Below are positions 15,018-20,671 of a stretch of DNA of 20,671 nt, piece by piece. Each line of letters starts with the position of its first letter. The stretch's first letter is position 1. The notes beneath the pieces were generated by a model that saw only the letters and a program-made list of their open reading frames with translations, was not told where the DNA came from and did not search any database. A program made the translations under genes and the position numbers. The DNA lies in contig CAJMMH010000009.1 of the NCBI GenBank assembly GCA_905214365.1, forward strand, positions 1-20,671. Direction: 5' to 3'. The stretch comes from an uncultured bacterium. Its GTDB lineage: Bacteria; Bacillota; Clostridia; Lachnospirales; Lachnospiraceae.

Positions 15018-16190
15018 ATGAGATGTGTGGAAGTGTACGAACAGATTTATCATAAAGAACCATCTGGGGTTTCTTTTTGCCCGTACCGTGTCAGTCCGCT
15101 TGGGGCTCATATTGATCATCAATATGGAAAGGTAAACGGACTTGCGATTAATAAAGGAATCCATATGGCATATCACCCAAAACGAAATGGCATAATAGAA
15201 CTTCAATCGCTGAATTTTGAAAAACGGGCGCAGTTTTTTGTAAATGCAGTACCGGAAGAGCGGGAAGGGGACTGGGCGGATCATTTGAGAGGAGCGGCAA
15301 TGGTGTTAGGAGAGGTCTATCCGCTGAAAACAGGTCTTTCCGGAATTATTGAAGGCAGTCTTCCGATCGGAGGATTATCATCTTCAGCGGCGGTAATCAT
15401 CTGTTTCCTGTCGGCGCTGTGTCAGGTAAATGGAATACGGTTAAAAGCGCATGAAATGATTCAGATGGCGAAACAGGCGGAAAATCAGTATGTGGGGGTT
15501 TCCTGCGGCACCTTGGATCAGAGCTGTGAAGTACTTGCAAAAAAAGATCATTTGCTGTTTTTGGATACAAAAAATGAGCAGCATGAACTAATTCCCACGA
15601 ATCCGCAAATGAAGCCATATCAGATTGCCGTTTTTTTCTCTGGTTTGGAACGTTCATTAAAAAATTCAGGTTATAACATACGGAGAGATGAATGCAAAGC
15701 GGCCGCATATGCGCTGATGGGATATGCAGGACTGCCGTATGGAAGATTTTCGGATGCGTATTTACGGGATGTTCCGGCCGAGGTGTTTTACGAATATCAA
15801 AATCGGCTTCCGGAGACATGGAGAAAGCGGGCTGAACATTATTATACCGAGTTCGAGCGGGCGGAAAAAGGCGCAGAACTGTGGAAAAAGGGAGATCTGG
15901 AGGGATACGGTCAGCTTGTATTTGAGAGCGGTCAGTCGTCAATTGATTATTACGAGTGCGGATGTGAGGAATTGAAAGCATTGTATCGGATTATGCATGA
16001 AACCAGGGGAATCTACGGAGGCCGTTTTTCGGGAGCCGGTTTCCGAGGCTGCTGCATGGCACTGATTGATCCGGAACAGGCAGAACAAATCGAAAAAACA
16101 GTAGCTGAAAAGTATTTAAAAGAATTTCCCGGACTGCGGGGAAAATATTCGTTTCATTTGTGCGAAAGTGCGGATGGAGTGGTGTTGTAA
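15018..16190 (+). CDS. Galacturonokinase-like GHMP sugar kinase
   Basis: This is a 390-residue GHMP-family kinase, predicted to phosphorylate a hexuronic acid or hexose at C1. The start is the ATG at 15018 with AAAGGAAG at 15003-15010; the in-frame ATG at 14985 lacks a site. Galactokinases carry a G-E-H-T-D-Y sugar-binding motif, but here it reads S-P-L-G-A-H-I-D-H-Q (about 26-35). That is the form I recall for plant galacturonokinase (Arabidopsis GalAK). Further matches to GalAK as I remember it are R-A-E-H-Y, S-S-I-x-Y-Y-E-C-G, and G-G-R-F-S-G-A-G-F-R-G-C-C near residues 334-346. The ATP motif G-G-L-S-S-S-A-A is at 118-125 and the catalytic Asp is in C-G-T-L-D-Q-S (D167). The nucleotidylyltransferase follows within 14 bp. 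An automatic label of galactokinase would probably miss the specificity. Confidence 0.78.
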   Translation: MRCVEVYEQIYHKEPSGVSFCPYRVSPLGAHIDHQYGKVNGLAINKGIHMAYHPKRNGIIELQSLNFEKRAQFFVNAVPEEREGDWADHLRGAAMVLGEVYPLKTGLSGIIEGSLPIGGLSSSAAVIICFLSALCQVNGIRLKAHEMIQMAKQAENQYVGVSCGTLDQSCEVLAKKDHLLFLDTKNEQHELIPTNPQMKPYQIAVFFSGLERSLKNSGYNIRRDECKAAAYALMGYAGLPYGRFSDAYLRDVPAEVFYEYQNRLPETWRKRAEHYYTEFERAEKGAELWKKGDLEGYGQLVFESGQSSIDYYECGCEELKALYRIMHETRGIYGGRFSGAGFRGCCMALIDPEQAEQIEKTVAEKYLKEFPGLRGKYSFHLCESADGVVL

Positions 16191-16203
16191 GGAGAGTTTT
16201 GAA

Positions 16204-16947
16204 ATGAAAGGTTTAATTTTAGCGGCCGGTTACGCCACCAGGCTGTATCCGCTGACAAAAGAGTTTCCAAAGGCATTATTGAATGTGGGGGAAAAAACCA
16301 TTTTGGACTGGCTGATTGATGATCTTGCAGCAACAACAAAGATCACAAAGTTCATTGTGGTGACGAACCATAAATTTGCAGTGCAGTTTATCGACTGGAA
16401 ACAAAAAAAGGAAGCATACGGAAACTGCACGGTTTCAGTCATTGATGATGGAACTGAAACAAACGAAACGCGGCTGGGGGCGGTGAAGGATATCTGGCTG
16501 GCAGTACAGAAGGAAAATCTGCAGGACGATGTTCTGGTAATGGCTGGCGATAATGTGCTGGATTTCAGTCTTTCCGGCTTTGTCCAATTCGCAGAGACGC
16601 AGCAGACATCCTGCGTCATGTGCCACGAAGAAACAAGGCTGAAAAAACAGCAGAAGACCGCGATTATTACGGTAGATGGAAATGGCTTGATTACATCCTA
16701 TGAGGAAAAGCCGAAAGAACCAAAGGGAAATCTGGCAGTGCCGCCATTTTACTGGTATCGCAAACAGGATATATGGAGAATACAGGAAGCATTGGAAGCA
16801 GGATGCAGGTATGATTCACCAGGAAGCTTTGCGGCATGGCTGAGTCATAAAACGCAAATGTATGCGTATCGGATGCCTGGAAAGCGGTATGATGTCGGTG
16901 ATTATGAAAGCTATCAGAAAGTACAGCAGATATTTGCCGGAAAATAA
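16204..16947 (+). CDS. Sugar-1-phosphate nucleotidylyltransferase
   Basis: This 247-residue enzyme of the NTP_transferase family transfers a nucleotidyl group to a sugar-1-phosphate. The ATG at 16204 has AAGGAGAG at 16189-16196, overlapping the kinase stop codon; the in-frame ATG at 16168 would overlap the kinase gene. The signature loop G-L-I-L-A-A-G-Y-A-T-R-L-Y-P-L-T (3-18) with F-P-K-A-L is present, as is the metal-binding Asp in M-A-G-D-N (113-117). Y-E-E-K-P-K comes later, and D-V-G-D-Y sits near the C-terminus. Its position directly after a galacturonokinase-like gene suggests conversion of GalA-1-phosphate to UDP-GalA, a salvage route to an activated uronic acid. The nucleotide and sugar specificity cannot be read from sequence. 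Confidence 0.85.
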   Translation: MKGLILAAGYATRLYPLTKEFPKALLNVGEKTILDWLIDDLAATTKITKFIVVTNHKFAVQFIDWKQKKEAYGNCTVSVIDDGTETNETRLGAVKDIWLAVQKENLQDDVLVMAGDNVLDFSLSGFVQFAETQQTSCVMCHEETRLKKQQKTAIITVDGNGLITSYEEKPKEPKGNLAVPPFYWYRKQDIWRIQEALEAGCRYDSPGSFAAWLSHKTQMYAYRMPGKRYDVGDYESYQKVQQIFAGK

Positions 16948-16989
16948 GTTATCAGAGCACGCAGGTAAAGGCGTGAAAGAATAGATAAC
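16948..16989 (+). promoter_or_regulatory. Nested inverted repeat between the nucleotidylyltransferase and pqqD-like genes
   Basis: GTTATC at 16948-16953 pairs with GATAAC at 16984-16989, and inside it CACGC at 16958-16962 pairs with GCGTG at 16971-16975. There is no T-run afterwards, so it is not a typical intrinsic terminator. It fills the 61-bp gap and ends just before the GGAGGAG ribosome site of the next gene. It could be an RNA processing or stability element marking the border of two functional halves of the operon. Confidence 0.35.
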
Positions 16990-17008
16990 AAAGACAGGAG
17001 GAGCCATT

Positions 17009-17296
17009 ATGAAGATCGTAAAAGAATTTGTATCGCGTGATATTGCCGGAGACCACGTCTTGGTTCCGACCGGAGCAACCTCCCAGGAATTGAATGGAAT
17101 GATTACAATGACTGACACCGCAAAGTTTATCTGGGAACATCTGGAGACAACAGACAGCCTGGATGAGATGGTGAAGCTTCTTACGGAGAGATATGAAGTC
17201 GATGAGCAGACTGCGGCGAGAGATGTTGCTGGTTTGGTCAATGAGCTGCTTGCGCGCGGAATGGTTGCCTGCACAAAGGAAGACCGGACATGGTAA
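17009..17296 (+). CDS. PqqD-family protein (RiPP recognition element-like)
   Basis: This 95-residue protein fits PqqD (PF05402) in length and pattern. An N-terminal beta-rich part includes D-H-V-L-V-P-T-G and the stretch through L-N-G-M-I-T-M-T-D-T-A-K-F-I-W-E-H-L. A winged-helix half follows, with L-T-E-R-Y-E-V-D-E-Q-T-A-A-R-D-V and a final helix L-V-N-E-L-L-A-R-G-M-V. Such domains bind leader peptides in PQQ, lasso-peptide and other RiPP pathways, but they also occur in non-RiPP loci. GGAGGAG lies about six bases before the ATG. The stop overlaps the next gene by 7 bp, indicating translational coupling to the HprK-like protein. No precursor peptide gene is visible nearby, so its partner is unknown. 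Confidence 0.85.
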   Translation: MKIVKEFVSRDIAGDHVLVPTGATSQELNGMITMTDTAKFIWEHLETTDSLDEMVKLLTERYEVDEQTAARDVAGLVNELLARGMVACTKEDRTW

Positions 17297-18246
17297 GCGG
17301 AAGTTACCGGATCGGTGAGTATACGATCCAGATTACTGCTCCGGAGACAGTAAATGGTCCGAAAAACATGGAAAAATTCCGGGCCACCGATGAGGCAGCG
17401 GAGAAGAAAAGCAGTGTGGGCAATTCCCGCTTGGGAGAGCTTCGCAGAGCAGAAAACAGCAGTGGTTCGGCGGCAGTACCGCTGCATTATGTTCTGCAGA
17501 TGACAGATCAGATCGGAGCTGTGATGGAGCAGGTTCGGAGGAGACAGATCGGAGCGGAAATATGCCGGGAGGATCTTACGATTCTTTATACGGAGCAGGG
17601 AGAATGCCGTTTTCTGAAATTTCATGGAGCTGACTGGGTATATGCGGTCAGCGAAGCTGTTTCGGTACAGGAATACCGTATTTTCTTTTCAGAACGCGTC
17701 ATGGATTTGCTGAATCTGGATACTGTCTTTTGGTCGCCATTCTGTCTGGAGCGTCTGGCGATGGAGCAAAATGCGCTCATTCTGCATTCTGCGTATATGT
17801 GCCGCAAGGGAAAGGCAGTATTGTTTTCCGCTCCGTCCGGGACTGGAAAGTCAACGCAGGCAGGCTTATGGGAAAAGTACCGCGGAACAAGAACAATCAA
17901 CGGCGACCGGTCGCTTCTGCTGCAGAAGCCGGATGGCTGGTATGCGGCCGGGTGGCCCATCTGCGGAAGTTCAGAGATCTGCAGCAACGAGGCATTTCAA
18001 TTGGAGGCAATTGTTATGCTCAGCCAGAGTCCGCAGAACCAGATTCGCCGTCTGCGCGGAGCAGAAGCGTTCCGGGAACTGTTTCCTCAGATTACGGTAA
18101 ACGCATGGAACCGTGAGTTTCAGACAAAAGCCATGGATAGTCTGGAACAGCTGCTTTCGGAAATTCCGGTATATCATCTGGCATGCAATATTTCCGAAGA
18201 CGCGGTTTGCTGCCTGGAAAAGTGTCTGGAAAACGGGAAGGATTAG
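17290..18246 (+). CDS. HPr-kinase-like P-loop protein
   Basis: This 318-residue soluble protein has a C-terminal half resembling HPr kinase/phosphorylase-related kinases. H-S-A-Y-M precedes a Walker A, S-A-P-S-G-T-G-K-S-T (180-189), followed by I-N-G-D-R-S-L-L (203-210), where the Asp occupies the place of the catalytic Asp of HprK. The first 150 residues are poorly conserved to my eye; a charged low-complexity stretch runs from about 24 to 60. It overlaps the pqqD-like gene by 7 bp. HprK-like kinases with PqqD-like proteins are known from lasso-peptide tailoring, where the kinase phosphorylates a peptide Ser, and from other surface-biosynthesis loci. A real PTS regulatory role is unlikely given the context. 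Its substrate is unknown. Confidence 0.78.
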   Translation: MVSGSYRIGEYTIQITAPETVNGPKNMEKFRATDEAAEKKSSVGNSRLGELRRAENSSGSAAVPLHYVLQMTDQIGAVMEQVRRRQIGAEICREDLTILYTEQGECRFLKFHGADWVYAVSEAVSVQEYRIFFSERVMDLLNLDTVFWSPFCLERLAMEQNALILHSAYMCRKGKAVLFSAPSGTGKSTQAGLWEKYRGTRTINGDRSLLLQKPDGWYAAGWPICGSSEICSNEAFQLEAIVMLSQSPQNQIRRLRGAEAFRELFPQITVNAWNREFQTKAMDSLEQLLSEIPVYHLACNISEDAVCCLEKCLENGKD

Positions 18247-18356
18247 AGCGCAGAACACGAAGCAGCGGGGCTGAAGGATACCGAATATCCGTTTTACAAA
18301 AAATAGAAAGTAAAAAAGAAAGACAAGTGAAGGGAAAGGATGGTGGAACGAAGCGG

Positions 18357-18815
18357 GTGAGGCTTGTAGACACAAATGAATACATCAGTATATTGAAGGA
18401 ACTGACAGAAGAAGGAAAAGAAGTCAGCATGCTGATTTCCGGCGGCAGCATGGAGCCGTTTCTGGTTCATGCGAGAGACAGCATCCGCTTCCGAAAGCCT
18501 GATCGTCCATTGAAAAAAGGGGACATGGTCTTTTATCAGCGGGTCGGCGGACAGTATGTCATGCATCGGATCATCCGCGTAAAGCCGGACGGATACTGGA
18601 TGATTGGTGATGCGCAGACCGAAAAGGAAGGACCGATACAGCGTGAGCAGATTTTCGCCTTGATAACAGGAGTTCGGCGCAGAGAAAAATGGATTGGCCC
18701 CGGAGAATTCTGGTGGGAGTTTTTTGCGCATGTGTGGACGCATCTGATTCCGGTGCGAAGATTGCTGATCAATGGATATGTAGCGTGCGGCAGATTCTTA
18801 AAACGAAGAACATAA
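18357..18815 (+). CDS. S24/S26-family peptidase (signal-peptidase-like), copy 2
   Basis: I propose GTG 18357 as start (152 residues), with AAAGGATGG at 18335-18343 upstream; GTG 18327 is an alternative adding ten residues. The frame is open further back but would overlap the HprK-like gene heavily. S-G-G-S-M-E-P gives Ser31, L-K-K-G-D-M-V-F-Y-Q-R follows, V-M-H-R-I gives His70, and M-I-G-D-A-Q-T-E-K-E-G-P matches the equivalent block of the minus-strand copy at 14375-14878. The C-terminal 40 residues contain aromatic, moderately hydrophobic helices but no strong anchor. Sitting between the HprK-like and ABC exporter genes, it is a candidate for maturation of a peptide exported by that transporter. 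This is inference, as no substrate is visible. The gap to the ABC gene is 17 bp. Confidence 0.8.
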   Translation: MRLVDTNEYISILKELTEEGKEVSMLISGGSMEPFLVHARDSIRFRKPDRPLKKGDMVFYQRVGGQYVMHRIIRVKPDGYWMIGDAQTEKEGPIQREQIFALITGVRRREKWIGPGEFWWEFFAHVWTHLIPVRRLLINGYVACGRFLKRRT

Positions 18816-18832
18816 CGCAGAAGGGAATCGTA

Positions 18833-20623
18833 ATGCTGGAAAACGAGGAAAAACAAAAACGAAATTTGTCTTTTGAATCGCTGGAGATTCTGGTTGCCCG
18901 GTGGAAGGACGGAACCTTTTCAGAAATTCTTGATGACTGGAAATGGATTTTCAGCTACAGCGCAAGATACAAGGGCGCGATTATTTTCTACACGCTGCTT
19001 GGCATAGTCAGTACGTCGCTTGGCCTGGTAAGCAGCGTTGCGGGAAAATATCTGATCGATATTATTACCGGATATCAGACAAGCAAGCTGTGGATTATGA
19101 TATTGATCATGTTGGGAAGCACGGTATTCAGCATGCTGTTCGGCAGCCTGATCAACCGGATTTCAACGAAATTGAGCATCCGGATCAACAACGATATCCA
19201 GGCAGATATTTTTGATAAAATCATGGATTCTGAGTGGATGGCGATGAACCGGTATTCCAACGGTGATATTCTGAATCGCTTTAACGGAGACATTGGGACT
19301 GTCAGCAGCAATGCAATCAGCTGGCTTCCTACGATTATTATCGCCATTTATAATTTTATTGCCACATTTTTTGTCCTGTTGCATTATGACTGGATTATGG
19401 CAGTAATCGCATTGGCCAGTGCGCCGTTTCTGCTATTAATGTCGCAGTTTTTGCTTCAGCGGCAGCGGGAATACAATAAAAAAGTACGGGAAATGAGCAG
19501 CAGCCTGATGACGTTTGAAGTAGAAACCTTTTATAATTACGATACAATCAAGTCATTCGGCATTGCGCCGCATTACAGCCGGAAGCTTCGCTGGTGGCAG
19601 GAAAAGTTCAAACATGTCAGTCTGGAATACAATCTGTTTTCCATCAAAACCAACATCTGGATGTCTGTTCTTGCAAACGGTGTCCAGTTTGCCGCGTTCG
19701 GCTATTGTCTCTTCCGTCTCTGGACACATGATATTACATATGGAACCATGACGTTGTTTCTGCAGCAGCGCAGCAGCCTGTCAGGTGCGTTCAATGAAGT
19801 TGTTTCCATCATTCCGTCATTTCTTGGAAGCTCCGTGTCTGCGCATCGGATCCGGGAACTGGTAGAACTGCCGAAGGAGACGCATATTCAGGAGAGCCAT
19901 AAGCTGGATGCGCTCGCAGATCAGGGTTTTACCGTGCAGCTGGAGCATGTCAATTTTTCCTATATAGAAAATGTCCCGATTATTTCCAACTCTGATTTTC
20001 TTGCGTCTCCAGGAGAAATTGTGGCGCTGATCGGCCCCTCCGGAGAAGGAAAGACAACAATGATCCGTCTGATTCTCGGACTGATCCATCCGCAGAATGG
20101 AACAGCAGTATTGAAAGCTGCTGATGGCAGTGCGGTTCCGCTGAATGTAGAAACCAGACATTTCTTTGCGTATGTTCCGCAGGGAAATACCATTCTTGCC
20201 GGGACAATCGCCGAAAATATGCGTATGGTAAAGGAAGATGCTGCGGAGGAAGAGATCATAGAAGCATTGAAAATTGCCTGTGCCTGGGAGTTTGTGGAAC
20301 GGCTTCCGGAAACGATTCATACAGCAATCGGAGAGCGGGGACGCGGCCTGTCGGAAGGTCAGGCACAGCGTCTGGCGATTGCAAGAGCAGTATTGCGTGA
20401 CGCGCCGCTGCTCCTTCTGGATGAAGCAACGTCAGCGCTTGATGTGACTACAGAGCGAAAGGTACTGCGCAATATTGTGCAGCAGCGTCCGAACAAAACA
20501 TGTATTGTAACTACCCACCGTCCGAGTGTGCTGAGCCTTTGCCAGCGGGTCTATCGGGTTGTCGATACCAGAGTCACTGAGCTAAGTGAAGAAGAATCAG
20601 CGAAAATGGCAATGGACTTTTAA
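18833..20623 (+). CDS. ABC exporter half-transporter (fused membrane and ATPase domains)
   Basis: The ATG at 18833 with AGAAGGG about eight bases upstream gives 596 residues; earlier in-frame starts run inside the S26 gene. An N-terminal hydrophilic segment (1-45) precedes a six-helix type IV exporter domain (about 48-330). The ATPase domain has Walker A G-P-S-G-E-G-K-T-T (401-409), Q-loop V-P-Q-G-N (448-452), signature L-S-E-G-Q (506-510, Glu in place of the usual Gly), Walker B L-L-L-L-D-E (526-531) and switch His562. There is no C39 peptidase domain, so any leader cleavage would need another protease, such as the S26 protein just upstream. It probably works as a homodimer. The family covers peptide, lipid and glycolipid export, so the cargo cannot be read directly. 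Confidence 0.92.
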   Translation: MLENEEKQKRNLSFESLEILVARWKDGTFSEILDDWKWIFSYSARYKGAIIFYTLLGIVSTSLGLVSSVAGKYLIDIITGYQTSKLWIMILIMLGSTVFSMLFGSLINRISTKLSIRINNDIQADIFDKIMDSEWMAMNRYSNGDILNRFNGDIGTVSSNAISWLPTIIIAIYNFIATFFVLLHYDWIMAVIALASAPFLLLMSQFLLQRQREYNKKVREMSSSLMTFEVETFYNYDTIKSFGIAPHYSRKLRWWQEKFKHVSLEYNLFSIKTNIWMSVLANGVQFAAFGYCLFRLWTHDITYGTMTLFLQQRSSLSGAFNEVVSIIPSFLGSSVSAHRIRELVELPKETHIQESHKLDALADQGFTVQLEHVNFSYIENVPIISNSDFLASPGEIVALIGPSGEGKTTMIRLILGLIHPQNGTAVLKAADGSAVPLNVETRHFFAYVPQGNTILAGTIAENMRMVKEDAAEEEIIEALKIACAWEFVERLPETIHTAIGERGRGLSEGQAQRLAIARAVLRDAPLLLLDEATSALDVTTERKVLRNIVQQRPNKTCIVTTHRPSVLSLCQRVYRVVDTRVTELSEEESAKMAMDF

Positions 20624-20640
20624 CAAATCAAGGAAGTCCC

Positions 20641-20669
20641 CTGCTTCAATTGCGAAGAGCAATAAGCAG
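20641..20669 (+). terminator. Nested hairpin after the ABC transporter, probable terminator
   Basis: CTGCTT (20641-20646) pairs with AAGCAG (20664-20669). After a two-base bulge, ATTGC (20649-20653) pairs with GCAAT (20659-20663) around the loop GAAGA. The hairpin starts 17 bases after the ABC stop codon. The window ends two bases later, so the diagnostic T-run cannot be seen. Confidence 0.5.
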
Positions 20670-20671
20670 TG

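Noticed and set aside
15018..16190. Ordinary galactokinase (galK)
   Set aside because: The galactose-binding G-E-H-T-D-Y motif is replaced by G-A-H-I-D-H-Q, and no galT or galE neighbours are visible.
16816..17625. 269-codon minus-strand ORF across the nucleotidylyltransferase, PqqD-like and HprK-like genes
   Set aside because: It is antisense to three genes with clear family motifs and ribosome sites, and its product has no domain or sensible composition.
17290..18246. Genuine HPr kinase/phosphorylase (hprK)
   Set aside because: The N-terminal half does not look like HprK, there is no PTS gene nearby, and it is translationally coupled to a PqqD-like gene.
16190..20671. Complete lasso-peptide cluster
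   Set aside because: PqqD-like, HprK-like and ABC genes fit, but there is no precursor, no transglutaminase-like B2 protease and no asparagine-synthetase-like cyclase. I keep only the weaker claim of a related module.
1..20671. CRISPR array, tRNA or rRNA genes
   Set aside because: I saw no regularly spaced direct repeats and no recognisable tRNA or rRNA sequence on either strand.

Overview
The window looks like chromosome of a Gram-positive Clostridia, most likely Lachnospiraceae. The evidence is the strong AGGAGG-type ribosome sites, mid-range GC by eye, and a Pel-like gene order (DUF2194 protein, PelF, PelG) that I associate with that group. The assignment is inferred from gene content only. 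Nearly all of the window is a cell-surface polysaccharide and export locus. I see no rRNA, tRNA, CRISPR array or transposase.

Region 1 (1-11156, plus strand) is a long co-oriented run. It holds a polytopic membrane protein cut by the left window edge, a DUF2194 PelA-like membrane-anchored protein, the PelF glycosyltransferase, the PelG polysaccharide transporter, a small DUF2304-like membrane protein, a GT4 and a GT2 glycosyltransferase, and a DUF4874/DUF4832-type protein. A 160-bp imperfect palindrome flanked by 7-bp direct repeats sits between pelF and pelG and looks like a MITE inserted at the pelF stop codon. The GT2 and DUF4832 genes share about 110 bp in different frames.

Region 2 (11210-14878) has mixed orientation. 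A membrane-anchored paralog of the DUF4832 protein lies convergent to the first one. A Wzx/MATE-type flippase follows, diverging from it across a promoter-bearing gap. A small S24/S26 (signal-peptidase-like) protein lies on the minus strand.

Region 3 (about 14940-20671, plus strand) starts at a good sigma-A-type promoter and reads as one operon. Its genes are a galacturonokinase-like GHMP kinase, a sugar-1-phosphate nucleotidylyltransferase, a PqqD-like protein, an HPr-kinase-like P-loop protein, a second S26 peptidase and an ABC exporter half-transporter. A nested hairpin closes the window and probably marks its 3' end.

My reading is that region 1 makes and exports a Pel-related glycan and regions 2 and 3 add a second export route. 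The first two genes of region 3 probably supply an activated sugar, plausibly UDP-galacturonate. The last four (PqqD, HprK-like, S26, ABC) resemble the accessory half of a RiPP or lasso-peptide cluster, but no precursor peptide, transglutaminase-like protease or cyclase is visible. This module, coupled to sugar activation, is the most promising candidate for an undescribed system here.
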